Of a DNA stretch of 64,000 bases, positions 41,540-50,950 are shown piece by piece. The DNA comes from Gammaproteobacteria bacterium. Its GTDB lineage: Bacteria > Pseudomonadota > Gammaproteobacteria > Steroidobacterales > Steroidobacteraceae. The stretch covers positions 35,941 to 99,940 of the forward strand of contig CANIOW010000011.1 of assembly GCA_947469285.1 (NCBI GenBank). Direction: 5' to 3'. The notes below the pieces were generated by a model that saw only the letters and a program-made list of their open reading frames with translations, was not told where the DNA came from and searched no databases. A program made the translations under genes and the position numbers. Each line of letters begins with the position of its first letter. Position 1 is the first letter of the stretch.

Positions 41540-41995
41540 TCAGACCACGGGCGGGACTTCGAGCCAGAACGTTACAGGTCCGTCATTGACGAGCGCTACT
41601 TGCATGTCGGCGCCGAACCGCCCGGTGGCCACGCGGGCCATGCCCAACCGCGACTGCGCCAGCGCTACCAGTGCGTGAAAACGCAGTGCTCCGTCGGCCG
41701 GTGCAGCGGCCGGGCTGAAGCCGGGTCGGGTGCCCTGACGCGTGTCGGCGGCTAGCGTGAACTGCGGTACCAGCAGCAGGCTACCGCCGGTGTCTTCCAG
41801 GCTGTGATTCATGCGGCCCGTGGCATCGGCGAACACCCGGTAAGTGACCAAGCGCTGGAGCAGACGCTCGCCTTGCGCGGCGGTATCGCCAGCCTGCACG
41901 CCGACCAGCACCAGCAAGCCAGGGCCCACGGCGCCGATCGTGGCGCCATCCACGCTGACGCTGGCTGAGGTCACGCGCTGTAGGAGTCCGATCAT
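41540..41995 (-). CDS. dtd: D-aminoacyl-tRNA deacylase
   Basis: 151 aa, normal length. Removes D-amino acids (and Gly from tRNA-Ala) from tRNA. Typical N-terminus IGLLQRVTSASV, the QFTLAADTRQGTRPGF catalytic loop and the C-terminal NDGPVTFWL (GP motif). The usual SQFTL reads PQFTL; the Gly-cisPro motif is intact. Leftward, upstream of tatABC. Confidence 0.92.
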   Translation of the reverse strand: MIGLLQRVTSASVSVDGATIGAVGPGLLVLVGVQAGDTAAQGERLLQRLVTYRVFADATGRMNHSLEDTGGSLLLVPQFTLAADTRQGTRPGFSPAAAPADGALRFHALVALAQSRLGMARVATGRFGADMQVALVNDGPVTFWLEVPPVV

Positions 41996-42078
41996 GCCGC
42001 TAGTTTAACGTCTACCCGGAGCAGCACGCGTGTGGAACAATCCGTTCAGGCACTCTCGCTCGCTTAAGGACCGGCTGC

Positions 42079-43179
42079 ATGCATCGTCGAACTCTCGTGA
42101 AAAGCCTCGGTTTGGCCGGTGTCATGGCTGCTACGGCGGCTTGTGGGAAGAAAGAAGTGGCGGGTGCCGGCGTGGCCTTGGCCGGCGAGCGGCATCGCTG
42201 GAAGATGGTCACCACCTGGCCGCCCAATTTTCCTGGACTGGGCACGGGCGCTGCCAATTTGGCAAAAATGATCGAGGACTGCAGCGGTGGGCGCATCACT
42301 ATTAAAGTGTATGGCGCGGGGGAGTTAGTGCCGGCATTGGAGGTGTTCGACGCAGTTTCCAGTGGGACGGCGGAGATGGGCCATGGTGGTGCCTATTATT
42401 GGAAGGGCAAGATTCCCTCCGCGCCGCTGTTTAATGCCGTGCCATTCGGCATGACCGCGCAAGAGGTGAATGGCTGGCTTTACTTTGGCGGCGGCCTCGA
42501 ATTGTGGCGTGAAGCCTACGCGCCCTTCGGCGTGCTGCCGGCTCCGGCGGGTAACAGCGGCACCCAGATGGGGGGTTGGTTCAACAAGGAAATTCTGAGC
42601 GTCGCTGACCTGAAGGGTTTGAAGATGCGCATTCCCGGGCTGGGTGGCGAAGTGCTGGCGCGTGCGGGTGGCACGCCGATAACGCTGCCAGGGCAGGAGA
42701 TTTTCACTGCCCTGCAGACCGGCGCCATCGATGCCACGGAGTGGGTGGGGCCTTATAACGACCTGGCCTTTGGGCTGCACAAGGTAGCGAAGTACTACTA
42801 TTATCCGGGTTGGCACGAGCCAGGCTCGATGCTGGAGGCGCTGTTTAATCAGGCGGCATTCGCCCAGTTAACGCCGGATCTGCAGGCAATTGTGATGACC
42901 TGCTGCAAGGCCGTGAACGACACGATGCTGGCCGAATTTGCCGCGCGTAACCACGATTCGCTGCAGACGCTGGTGGAGAAAAATGGCGTGCAGTTACGGC
43001 GTTTTCCGGACGAGGTCCTGCGCGCGCTGCGCACTGCAACGCGGGCAGTGATGGCGGAGCAATCGAAGGCCAACGCGATGTTTGCCCGTGTTTGGGCGTC
43101 TTATGACGCTTTTGCGACCCGGAGTGCCGCGTTTACCGCAGTGGCTGAGCAGGCCATGCTCGATACCCGGAGACTGTGA
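42079..43179 (+). CDS. TRAP transporter substrate-binding protein (DctP/TakP-like)
   Basis: 366 aa periplasmic binding protein. The N-terminus has a twin-arginine-like HRRTLVKSL, a hydrophobic core and a lipobox-like TAAC at about 19-22, so it could be a Tat-exported lipoprotein (inference). TakP-like features: AYYWKGKIPSAPLFNAVPFGM, the conserved ALQTGAIDATEWVGPY helix-strand and YYYYPGWHEPGS. Members bind 2-oxo acids, lactate or similar carboxylates. Its membrane partners DctQ and DctM are 7 kb away in another operon, which is unusual; whether they work together is unproven. Confidence 0.88.
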   Translation: MHRRTLVKSLGLAGVMAATAACGKKEVAGAGVALAGERHRWKMVTTWPPNFPGLGTGAANLAKMIEDCSGGRITIKVYGAGELVPALEVFDAVSSGTAEMGHGGAYYWKGKIPSAPLFNAVPFGMTAQEVNGWLYFGGGLELWREAYAPFGVLPAPAGNSGTQMGGWFNKEILSVADLKGLKMRIPGLGGEVLARAGGTPITLPGQEIFTALQTGAIDATEWVGPYNDLAFGLHKVAKYYYYPGWHEPGSMLEALFNQAAFAQLTPDLQAIVMTCCKAVNDTMLAEFAARNHDSLQTLVEKNGVQLRRFPDEVLRALRTATRAVMAEQSKANAMFARVWASYDAFATRSAAFTAVAEQAMLDTRRL

Positions 43180-43180
43180 C

Positions 43181-44263
43181 ATGAGTACGGCGCTGTCCAA
43201 CCGGGTTTTCTACCGCCGCGTGGTAGCGGTGGCGACAGCCGCGGTGCTGGCAGTCCTGTTGTGGCGCATCGTCACGCCGTTTCTCGGGCCGCTGGTGTGG
43301 GCGCTGTTTCTGGCTTTCTTGCTGCAACCACTGCAAGGTCATCTGACGCGGCGTCTGGGCAACCGCCCCTCGCTCGCCGCCACGGCGCTGACCCTGCTGA
43401 CGTTGGTGTTGTTTGTCGGTCCACTGAGCCTGCTCGGTGCCGTGTTTGCGGCGCAGGCGGCCGAACTGGCCGTGCAGCTACAGCAGCGTGCCTTGACGCT
43501 GGAAATGCGCAGCTTCGACGATCTGCTGCACCTGCCCTGGTTGCGCGCCAGCTTCGGTTGGATGGAGCAGCATTTGGCCATTTCCACCGACCAGCTGCAG
43601 GTCTGGGCCCTAGCCGGGGCCCAAAAGGTCTTGCAGCCGCTGGTGGCGATGGGAGGCGCCTTGTTCATGGGAGCCGTGGGTACCCTCATCAGCTTCTTGT
43701 TCATGCTCATGTTGTTGTTTTTTCTGGTACGCGATGGCCACGACATGACCACCGCCTTGACGCGGCTCCTGCCGATGGACGAATCCCATCAGCAGCGGCT
43801 GTTTGAACGTTTGGCGGCGGTCACGCGGGCGGTGGTCTATGGCACCGTGGTCACGGCCATCGTGCAGGGGTTGTTGGTGGGCTTGGCTTTCGCCTTGGTG
43901 GGCCTGCCCTCGCCAGTGGTGTTCGGGGTGCTGGGTGCCGTGCTCTCGGTGGTGCCCTTTGGCGGCACGGCACTGGTCTGGGGTCCGGGTGCGGTGGTGT
44001 TACTGGCGCAAGGCCATTACGGCGCGGCCACTTTCTTGCTCCTCTTTGGTATGGGGCTGATTGGCACGATTGATAACTTCCTGCGCCCGCTCCTGATCTC
44101 GGGCCGTTCAGCAGTGCCGACGCTCGCTATTTTCATCGGTGTCCTGGGCGGGCTGGCGGCGTTCGGTCTCGTGGGCCTGTTTCTCGGTCCGGTGGTCATT
44201 GCGCTGGCGCTCGAGTTGCTCGAGTTCCTCGGTGAACAGGCGCCCTCTGCTGCTGGCCGGTAG
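43181..44263 (+). CDS. AI-2E family permease
   Basis: 360 aa, about 8 helices. Typical features: WALFLAFLLQPLQ in the N-terminal part, the periplasmic region, and PFGGTALVWGPGAVVL, IDNFLRPLLISGR and FLGPVVIAL in the C-terminal half. The family includes putative autoinducer-2 exporters and Na+/H+ antiporter-like proteins; the substrate is unknown. The start is one base after the TRAP stop, so they are coupled. Confidence 0.87.
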   Translation: MSTALSNRVFYRRVVAVATAAVLAVLLWRIVTPFLGPLVWALFLAFLLQPLQGHLTRRLGNRPSLAATALTLLTLVLFVGPLSLLGAVFAAQAAELAVQLQQRALTLEMRSFDDLLHLPWLRASFGWMEQHLAISTDQLQVWALAGAQKVLQPLVAMGGALFMGAVGTLISFLFMLMLLFFLVRDGHDMTTALTRLLPMDESHQQRLFERLAAVTRAVVYGTVVTAIVQGLLVGLAFALVGLPSPVVFGVLGAVLSVVPFGGTALVWGPGAVVLLAQGHYGAATFLLLFGMGLIGTIDNFLRPLLISGRSAVPTLAIFIGVLGGLAAFGLVGLFLGPVVIALALELLEFLGEQAPSAAGR

Positions 44264-44272
44264 AATAGGCAG

Positions 44273-46642
44273 ATGACCTCTGACCTTTTGACTGATCCCT
44301 TGCTCGCCCGCCTCAACGCCGAGCAGGCCGCGGCCGTTTCGGCTCCCTTACAGCCTTGTCTGGTGCTCGCCGGTGCCGGTAGCGGCAAGACTCGCGTGCT
44401 GGTCCACCGCATCGGCTGGCTCGCCGAACGGCAGGGGGCGTCGCTGTGGTCCATCCTCGCCGTGACCTTTACCAACAAGGCGGCGGCGGAGATGCGCTCA
44501 AGGGTGGAGTCGCTGCTCCAGGTGTCGGTACAGAACCTGTGGATCGGCACCTTCCACGGCCTTGCGCATCGCTTGCTACGTATCCACTGGCGCGAAGCGG
44601 ATCTGCCACAGACCTTTCAGATCCTCGATGCGGATGACCAGCAGCGGTTGGTGAAGAAACTGCTCAAGGGCATGGGCCTTGACGAGACCCGGTGGGTACC
44701 ACGCGAAGTGACCTGGTTCATTAATGGCCGCAAGGACGAGGGTCAGCGACCCAAGCACCTGAAAGATGACGGTGACCCGACGCGCCGCCAGTTGATCAAG
44801 ATCTATGAAGAATACGAGGCGCACTGTCGGCGTACTGGCGTGGTCGACTTTGCCGAACTATTGCTGCGCAGTTACGAAGTACTGCGGGACCATGCGGACG
44901 TGCTGGAGCATTATCGGCATCGCTTTGCGCACGTTCTGGTCGATGAATTCCAAGACACCAACACGCTGCAGTATCAGTGGCTGCGCTTGTTGTCGGGCCC
45001 AGACGGCACGCCCTTTGTGGTGGGTGATGACGACCAGAGCATCTATGGTTGGCGTGGCGCCAAAGTGGAGAACCTCCACCAGTTTCGTCGCGATTTCCCC
45101 GCGGTGCTCATGGTGCGTCTCGAGGAAAACTACCGCTCTACGGGCAATATTCTGGCGCTAGCCAACGGCATTATCGAGCACAACACGGGGCGGTTGGGTA
45201 AGACGCTGCGTACGGCGGGAGCCCCGGGTGAGCCGATCCGGGTCTATGCGGCGTTTAACGAGCGCGATGAAGCCGATTTTGTGGTGAACCGAGTGCGCGA
45301 CTGGGTGGCACAGGGTGGCCGGCGTGACGGGATTGCGGTGCTGTACCGCTCGAATGCGCAGTCGCGTGTGCTTGAAGAAAGCTTCATGAACGCGCGCATT
45401 CCTTATCGCGTCTATGGCGGCCTGCGGTTCTTTGAACGCGCTGAAGTCAAGGATGCGCTGGCATACCTGCGGTTGCTGTCCAATCGTGCCGAGGACGCGG
45501 CGTTCGAGCGCGTGGTGAACTTGCCGACGCGCGGCATCGGTGCGCGTACCCTCGATCTGGTTCGCACGGCGGCGCGTGAGCGCAGCCTGTCGTTGTGGCA
45601 TGCGGCGCAGGGTGTGCTGCAGTCTGGTTTGCTCGGTGCGAAGGGTAATCAGTCTTTGGCAGGGTTCCTGCTGCTGATTGACCGGTTTGCGGCGGAGGCG
45701 GGCGGTTTGCCGCTGCACGAGCAGGTCGATCATGTCATTTCACAATCGGGTTTGCGCGAACACTATAAGAAGGAAAAAGACGGCAAGGGCGAAACCCGGG
45801 TCGAAAACCTGGACGAACTGGTCTCTGCAGCCCGCGCCTTTGAACCGGACAACGTCCCCGCCGAAAGCGGCGAGGCGATGTCGCCGCTCGACTCGTTCTT
45901 GGCGCATGCCGTGCTTGAAAGCGGCGAGATGCAGGCAGATGAATGGGAAGATTCGGTGCAGATGATGACGCTGCATTCGGCCAAGGGTTTGGAATTCCCG
46001 ATGGTCTTTCTGTGTGGGCTGGAAGAGGGTTTGTTTCCACACCAGCGCTCTATCGCCGATCTGAACGGGCTCGAAGAGGAGCGGCGCTTGTGTTACGTGG
46101 GCATTACCCGTGCCATGAAGCATCTCTACCTCACGCATGCCGAATCGCGTCGCTTGCATGGGCAGGACCAAATGGCGGCACCCTCCCGTTTTCTGGGCGA
46201 GATGCCCGAGGAATTGCTGGAAGAGGTGCGGCCACGGCTCAAGGTGTCGCGGCCCTTCGACGGCGGCCGTCGTCGTTGGTCGGACGAGGGTGATGGCTGG
46301 GAGCAGGGTGGCAGTCGGCCGTCGGGGCGTGAATTCGCACGCACCACTTACCCCGCTGGTCGTGGGGTGAGTGGCGCCTCTCGTAGTGGTGGCGGTGGCC
46401 TCGCTGCGGGGCCCTCTGAAGAGCGAGTAGCGGTAGTGCGCGCCACCGCGCGCATTGATCAGGCCGCGGCATTTGGCGGGCTGAAGCTCGGCAGTCGCGT
46501 GCGGCATACGCGTTTTGGCGACGGGGTGGTGGTGCGTTTGGAAGGTCAGGGGGCTCAGGCCCAAGTCGAGGTCCACTTCGAACGGCTGGGCCCCAAGCAG
46601 CTCATGCTCAGCATGGCCAAACTCGAGGTAATTGGCGCCTGA
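44273..46642 (+). CDS. uvrD: DNA helicase II (UvrD)
   Basis: 789 aa SF1A 3'-5' helicase for nucleotide-excision and mismatch repair. Motifs: Walker A AGAGSGKT, TFTNKAAAEM, the DEFQDTN Walker B region, GDDDQSIYGWRGA, LEENYRST and the later LHSAKGLEFPMVFLCGLEEGLFPH and YVGITRAMKHLYL. The C-terminal GSRVRHTRFGDGVV domain matches UvrD. Length and the C-terminal domain favour UvrD over Rep. Starts 9 bases after the permease stop. Confidence 0.95.
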   Translation: MTSDLLTDPLLARLNAEQAAAVSAPLQPCLVLAGAGSGKTRVLVHRIGWLAERQGASLWSILAVTFTNKAAAEMRSRVESLLQVSVQNLWIGTFHGLAHRLLRIHWREADLPQTFQILDADDQQRLVKKLLKGMGLDETRWVPREVTWFINGRKDEGQRPKHLKDDGDPTRRQLIKIYEEYEAHCRRTGVVDFAELLLRSYEVLRDHADVLEHYRHRFAHVLVDEFQDTNTLQYQWLRLLSGPDGTPFVVGDDDQSIYGWRGAKVENLHQFRRDFPAVLMVRLEENYRSTGNILALANGIIEHNTGRLGKTLRTAGAPGEPIRVYAAFNERDEADFVVNRVRDWVAQGGRRDGIAVLYRSNAQSRVLEESFMNARIPYRVYGGLRFFERAEVKDALAYLRLLSNRAEDAAFERVVNLPTRGIGARTLDLVRTAARERSLSLWHAAQGVLQSGLLGAKGNQSLAGFLLLIDRFAAEAGGLPLHEQVDHVISQSGLREHYKKEKDGKGETRVENLDELVSAARAFEPDNVPAESGEAMSPLDSFLAHAVLESGEMQADEWEDSVQMMTLHSAKGLEFPMVFLCGLEEGLFPHQRSIADLNGLEEERRLCYVGITRAMKHLYLTHAESRRLHGQDQMAAPSRFLGEMPEELLEEVRPRLKVSRPFDGGRRRWSDEGDGWEQGGSRPSGREFARTTYPAGRGVSGASRSGGGGLAAGPSEERVAVVRATARIDQAAAFGGLKLGSRVRHTRFGDGVVVRLEGQGAQAQVEVHFERLGPKQLMLSMAKLEVIGA

Positions 46643-46654
46643 GGCGGCTGGAGT

Positions 46655-46676
46655 GGGCAGCTGCGAGACGCTGCCC
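46655..46676 (+). terminator. Hairpin after uvrD
   Basis: GGGCAGC (46655-46661), an 8-base loop and GCTGCCC (46670-46676) form a 7-bp GC-rich stem 12 bases after the uvrD stop. No T tract follows, so it is not a textbook intrinsic terminator, but it is placed correctly to end the uvrD transcript or protect its 3' end. Confidence 0.45.
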
Positions 46677-46716
46677 CGCTGGGCGGGGGCGGCGTATTCA
46701 CTAAATTTTCACTTTT

Positions 46717-46749
46717 TAGACTGGGGACGGTGATGGGCGCGCTAGACTG
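46717..46749 (+). promoter_or_regulatory. TAGACTG direct repeat before the HTH-receiver gene
   Basis: Two copies of TAGACTG (46717-46723 and 46743-46749), 26 bases start to start, follow an AT-rich run. The second copy can serve as a -10-like element, 27 bases before the start codon. The pair could be an operator read by the helix-turn-helix protein downstream (inference). Confidence 0.3.
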
Positions 46750-46775
46750 AGCGCCAGCCCCAAGGAGGGGCGTCC

Positions 46776-47381
46776 ATGCCCAGGTCCGTCGCCACCTATC
46801 TGTCCACCCGCCAAGCCGCCAAGGTGCTCGGCGTGTCGCTGCGTTCGGTGCAGCTGTGGGTGGAAAGTGGCGTCCTGCGGGCCTGGAAGACCGCCGGTGG
46901 CCATCGGCGTATTCCGCTCAGCTGTCTCGAAGAGGTGCTGCGTACTCGCGAGCAAGCTATGCGCCCTGACACGGCTGCCACGCCAGGCGGCTTCAAAGTC
47001 CTGCTGATCGAAGATGACCTGCTGCAGACCGAGCTTATAGCGGCGCGCTTGGCGGGGCTGGTACTGCCGCAGCCCGTCGAGCTCCAGATTGCGCTGGACG
47101 GGTATCTTGGGTTGTTGGCACTGGGCGAAAATCTCCCCGACCTGCTGCTGCTAGACCTCGGCCTGCCGCGTTTTGACGGGTTTGCGTTGCTGCGTGCACT
47201 GCGTGCTGCCGAGGCCTACCAGACGCTGCCGGTGATTGTCATTAGCAGTCTGTCAGTGCCAGAGCTAGCGGCTCGCGGTGGCTTGCCGCCGGGGGTCGAG
47301 TTCATGCGCAAGCCGCTGGACTTTACCGCGCTCGCCGACCGGCTGGCTACCCTGATGCAACGGCTGCCCACTGCTCTTTAG
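46776..47381 (+). CDS. HTH (MerR/excisionase-type) + receiver-domain response regulator
   Basis: 201 aa, with the domains in the reverse of the usual order: a winged excisionase/BldC-like helix-turn-helix at about 7-48 (YLSTRQAAKVLGVSLRSVQ, then GGHRRIP), a linker, and a C-terminal receiver (about 72-198) with the acidic pair IEDD, phospho-Asp in LLLLDLGLP and Lys in MRKPLDF. A good Shine-Dalgarno (GGAGGGG) precedes ATG 46776. No kinase is adjacent. The 133-base gap on its 5' side holds the hairpin and repeat listed separately. Confidence 0.85.
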   Translation: MPRSVATYLSTRQAAKVLGVSLRSVQLWVESGVLRAWKTAGGHRRIPLSCLEEVLRTREQAMRPDTAATPGGFKVLLIEDDLLQTELIAARLAGLVLPQPVELQIALDGYLGLLALGENLPDLLLLDLGLPRFDGFALLRALRAAEAYQTLPVIVISSLSVPELAARGGLPPGVEFMRKPLDFTALADRLATLMQRLPTAL

Positions 47382-47479
47382 GCCCGCCCACGCTGGCTGA
47401 ATCTGCTGCTTTCCCTGCAGAGGCGATACACTCTGCACTTGGGCGCGCCATTCGGTGCGGTGCAGGAAATAACGCTCCC

Positions 47480-48859
47480 GTGAAGATCATCATCTTGGGC
47501 GCCGGACAAGTGGGCCGTACGGCGGCCTATCACTTGTCTCGCGAAGCGGACAACGAGGTCACGGTCGTCGACCACGACGATGAGGTGCTGCGTGAATTGC
47601 AGGACCGGCTCGACATCCGGACGGTCCTTGGCAATGCCGGTAGTCCCGCGGTGCTGGCCGCGGCGGGTGGTGCCGCGGCGGACATGCTGGTGGCGCTGAC
47701 CAATAGCGATGAGGTGAACATGGTGGCCTGCCAGGTCGCCTGGACCCTCTATCGCACGCCGACCAAGATTGCCCGCATTCGCTCCTCTGACTACCTTGGG
47801 CTCGATCGTTTCTTTGGCGAGGCTGGCGCATTTGCGGTGGACGTGCCTATCAGTCCGGAACAACTGGTGGTGGACTACGTCGAGCGGCTGATCCGTTATC
47901 CGGGTGCGTTGCAGGTGGTGGACTTCGCTGACGGGCGCGTTCGCCTCGTCGGTGTTCGCGCTGTTCAGGGCAGTCCCTTGGTGGGCAGTGAGCTGCGCAG
48001 TCTGCGCGAGCACATTCCCAAAACCGACGTGCGTGTGGCTGCCATCTACCGCAATGGCCGCAGCATCATTCCTGACGGCGACACGGTGGTCGAGCCGAAC
48101 GACGAAGTGTTCTTTGTCGCGGCCACGGAAGACATTAAGACGATGATGAAAGAATTGCGGCGCAACGAAGACCCGGTCAAGCGGGTGCTCATCGCCGGCG
48201 GTGGCCATATCGGTCTGCGTCTGGCTCAGGCACTCGAAGTCAAAAACCAGGTCAAGCTGATCGAGCGGGATCCGCGCCGCGCGCGCCGTGCCGCAGAACT
48301 GCTGCGCAGCGCTACGGTGCTGACGGGCGATGCGGCCGACCAGACCTTGCTGGTAGAAGAGAACATTGACGACATGGATGTGTTTTGCGCAGTCACCAAC
48401 GCCGAGGAAGCGAACATCCTGTCCTCGTTGCTGGCGCGCAAGCTCGGCGCGAAAAAGGTGATGGCGCTGATCAACCGGCCGGCCTACGCCGAGATGATGG
48501 AAAACGACCGTATCGATGTGGCCATCTCGCCGCAGACCATTACGATTGGTTCGTTGCTGGCACATGTGCGGCGTGGCGATGTGGTGAAGGTGCACAGTCT
48601 GCGTCGAGGGGCCGCCGAGGCCATCGAAGCCATCGTACATGGCGATCCGCGCACTTCGCGCGTGGTTGGGCGCACCATTGAGCAAGTACCACTACCCTCC
48701 GGGACCAGCATCAGTGCCGTGGTGCGCGGTGCCGAAGTCATCATGGCGCATCACGACACACGCCTGGAGGAAGGTGACCACGTCATCTTGTTCCTCACGG
48801 ATCGCCGGCATGTCGAAGCCGTGGAAAAGCTGTTTCAGAAGCAGCAGAGCTTCTTCTAG
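47480..48859 (+). CDS. trkA: Trk potassium uptake regulatory subunit TrkA
   Basis: 459 aa with two RCK modules (N-terminal NAD-binding ILGAGQVGRTAAYHL, second IAGGGHIGLRLAQAL), each followed by a TrkA-C domain. It gates TrkH at the membrane in response to nucleotides. GTG 47480 has a CAGGAA Shine-Dalgarno. It heads the operon that continues into trkH and the TRAP genes. Confidence 0.95.
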   Translation: MKIIILGAGQVGRTAAYHLSREADNEVTVVDHDDEVLRELQDRLDIRTVLGNAGSPAVLAAAGGAAADMLVALTNSDEVNMVACQVAWTLYRTPTKIARIRSSDYLGLDRFFGEAGAFAVDVPISPEQLVVDYVERLIRYPGALQVVDFADGRVRLVGVRAVQGSPLVGSELRSLREHIPKTDVRVAAIYRNGRSIIPDGDTVVEPNDEVFFVAATEDIKTMMKELRRNEDPVKRVLIAGGGHIGLRLAQALEVKNQVKLIERDPRRARRAAELLRSATVLTGDAADQTLLVEENIDDMDVFCAVTNAEEANILSSLLARKLGAKKVMALINRPAYAEMMENDRIDVAISPQTITIGSLLAHVRRGDVVKVHSLRRGAAEAIEAIVHGDPRTSRVVGRTIEQVPLPSGTSISAVVRGAEVIMAHHDTRLEEGDHVILFLTDRRHVEAVEKLFQKQQSFF

Positions 48860-48868
48860 GATGTTGCG

Positions 48869-50320
48869 ATGAACCATAATGTGGTGCGCAGGATCCTCGG
48901 CCTGATCCTCATGATCTACAGCCTCACGTTGCTGCCGCCTATCGCTGTGTCGCTGTTCTATGCCGACGGCCACAGCCTGGCGTTCCTCAATTCTCTGTTC
49001 GTGGTGCTGTCTGCTGGCTTTGTGCTGTGGTGGCCGGCGCGCAGTGAAACGCGGGATATGCGGTTGCGCGAAGGGTTTATGGTGGTGTCGCTCTTCTGGG
49101 TCATGCTCAGTATCGCCGGCGCTATTCCGCTGCTCATCACCGACCGTCCAGATCTGTCGTTCACCGACGCCGTGTTTGAGTCGGTGTCCGGTTTTACCAC
49201 CACCGGTGCCACCATCATCACCGGTCTTGATGGTCTGCCGCGGTCGGTGTTGTGGTATCGCCAACAGATCCAGTGGTTGGGCGGCGGCGGCATCATTGTG
49301 TTGGCCATTGCCTTGCTGCCCGTGCTGGGAGTGGGCGGCATGCAGCTTTATAAAGCGGAAGCGCCAGGCGCGGTGAAGGACCAGAAACTGGCGCCACGTA
49401 TTACTCAAACAGCCAAGCTACTCTGGCTGGTGTACTCGGCACTCACGGTGGCTTGTGCCTTCGCCTACTGGGGTGTGGGCATGTCGCCATTCGATGCCAT
49501 GGCACATGCCTTCTCCACCTTGTCGACGGGTGGGTTTTCCACGTATGACGCTAGCCTGGGTCATTTCCACAGCCCCAACATCGAATGGGTCGCCATCCTG
49601 TTCATGTTTCTCGGTGGTGTGAATTTCACCCTGCACTTCGTGGCTTTCCGCAACCTCTCGCCGCGCCATTACTGGACAGATCCGGAATTTCGCGGCTATC
49701 TGGCAGTGCTGACGCTGATGGTGGCGTTCATCACCGTCTATTTGTGGACTGCCGGCGTCTACACGGCACCGGGAGCCACTTTCCGCCATGCGGCCTTTGC
49801 CTGGGTGTCCATGCAGACCAGCACGGGGTTTCTCAGCGAACACTTCAGTCTCTGGCCCGGTCCGCTCCCCCCACTGTTGTTGCTGGCCACCTTCATCGGT
49901 GGCTGCGCCGGCAGTTCTGCTGGCGGCATGAAGGTAATCCGCTGGCAACTGGTGGCCCGCGAAGGTCAGGCAGAGATGCGTCGACTGGTGCATCCACGCG
50001 CTGAGGTGCTCATCAAGTACGCCGGTAGACTGGTGTCGCCACGGGTATTGTCGGCAGTGGGTGGCTTCTTTGCGATCTATCTGCTGCTATTTGGCGTGTT
50101 GATGCTGCTGCTGATGATGACCGGGTTGGATCAAGTATCGGCCTGGTCCGCGGTAGCAACTACGCTCAACAACAGCGGGCCAGGGCTGGGTAGTGTGTCG
50201 ATGAATTTCCAGGCGCTGTCCGATGCCGGCAAGTGGATCTCGGTGGTGGCTATGTTGCTCGGGCGGCTGGAGGTATTTACCTTGCTGGTTATTTTCACGC
50301 CGGCCTTTTGGCGGTCCTGA
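48869..50320 (+). CDS. trkH: Trk potassium channel subunit TrkH
   Basis: 483 aa, eight or more helices with four selectivity-filter loops; seen: FESVSGFTTTGATII (P-loop 1), STLSTGGFSTYD and QTSTGFLSEHF and the last loop LNNSGPGLG. Takes up K+ with TrkA. Starts 9 bases after trkA. A TRAP small subunit follows after only 5 bases, not the usual neighbour of trkH. Confidence 0.94.
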   Translation: MNHNVVRRILGLILMIYSLTLLPPIAVSLFYADGHSLAFLNSLFVVLSAGFVLWWPARSETRDMRLREGFMVVSLFWVMLSIAGAIPLLITDRPDLSFTDAVFESVSGFTTTGATIITGLDGLPRSVLWYRQQIQWLGGGGIIVLAIALLPVLGVGGMQLYKAEAPGAVKDQKLAPRITQTAKLLWLVYSALTVACAFAYWGVGMSPFDAMAHAFSTLSTGGFSTYDASLGHFHSPNIEWVAILFMFLGGVNFTLHFVAFRNLSPRHYWTDPEFRGYLAVLTLMVAFITVYLWTAGVYTAPGATFRHAAFAWVSMQTSTGFLSEHFSLWPGPLPPLLLLATFIGGCAGSSAGGMKVIRWQLVAREGQAEMRRLVHPRAEVLIKYAGRLVSPRVLSAVGGFFAIYLLLFGVLMLLLMMTGLDQVSAWSAVATTLNNSGPGLGSVSMNFQALSDAGKWISVVAMLLGRLEVFTLLVIFTPAFWRS

Positions 50321-50325
50321 ACGAC

Positions 50326-50940
50326 ATGGCGGTGACCTCCCCAGAAGCTGCAGGCACGGCAGCACCGAGTGATAGCGGGTTGGTGACGCCGCCAGGTCAC
50401 CCATGGGTGACAAAGCTTGAGAGCGTGGCGGATGCCGCTGGGGCCTTGGTCGCCTGGCTGACCGTCGGCATGGTGCTCGGGACCTTTGCCGTGGCCGTGC
50501 TACGTTATTTTCTCGACATTGGCGCTACCTGGCTGCAGGAGGCGGTCACCTGGATGCATGCCATGGTATTCCTCGGCGGCGCTAGCTATGCGTTGCGCCA
50601 TGACGAGCATGTACGCGTGGATGTGTTTTATCGTCACTTTTCAGCGCGTAGCCGGGCTTGGGTGACGATGGTGGGCGTGGTGGTGCTGCTGTGGCCTTTC
50701 TGTGGCTACCTATTGGCGGAAAGCTGGCATTACGTGGCGCAGAGCCTGCGCATGGGTGAGGGGTCACGCGAAGCCAACGGCTTACCCGCGGTTTATGTGT
50801 TGAAGGCCGTCATTCCACTGTCGGCACTGCTGCTGTCGCTGCAGGGCCTGGCCATGGTGTTGCGCGCTGTCGCCCTGCTGCGCCAACCAGCGTCTGCAAG
50901 CTCCGCGGCTGCCGCGGGCGCTAGCCGCGGCACGGGTTAA
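50326..50940 (+). CDS. TRAP transporter small membrane subunit (DctQ)
   Basis: 204 aa with four membrane helices; the DctQ pattern is seen in FLDIGATWLQEAVTWMHAMVFLGGASYALRHDEHVRVDVFY (split over TM2-TM3) and the later LPAVYVLKAVIPL. It forms a complex with DctM for Na+-coupled uptake of organic acids. ATG 50326 is 5 bases after trkH; the N-terminal 30 residues are variable. Confidence 0.9.
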   Translation: MAVTSPEAAGTAAPSDSGLVTPPGHPWVTKLESVADAAGALVAWLTVGMVLGTFAVAVLRYFLDIGATWLQEAVTWMHAMVFLGGASYALRHDEHVRVDVFYRHFSARSRAWVTMVGVVVLLWPFCGYLLAESWHYVAQSLRMGEGSREANGLPAVYVLKAVIPLSALLLSLQGLAMVLRAVALLRQPASASSAAAAGASRGTG

Positions 50941-50950
50941 GGAGCACACC

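Noticed and set aside
47378..48685. Antisense frame of 435 codons inside trkA
   Set aside because: No domain, composition is the mirror of trkA, and trkA shows both RCK modules.
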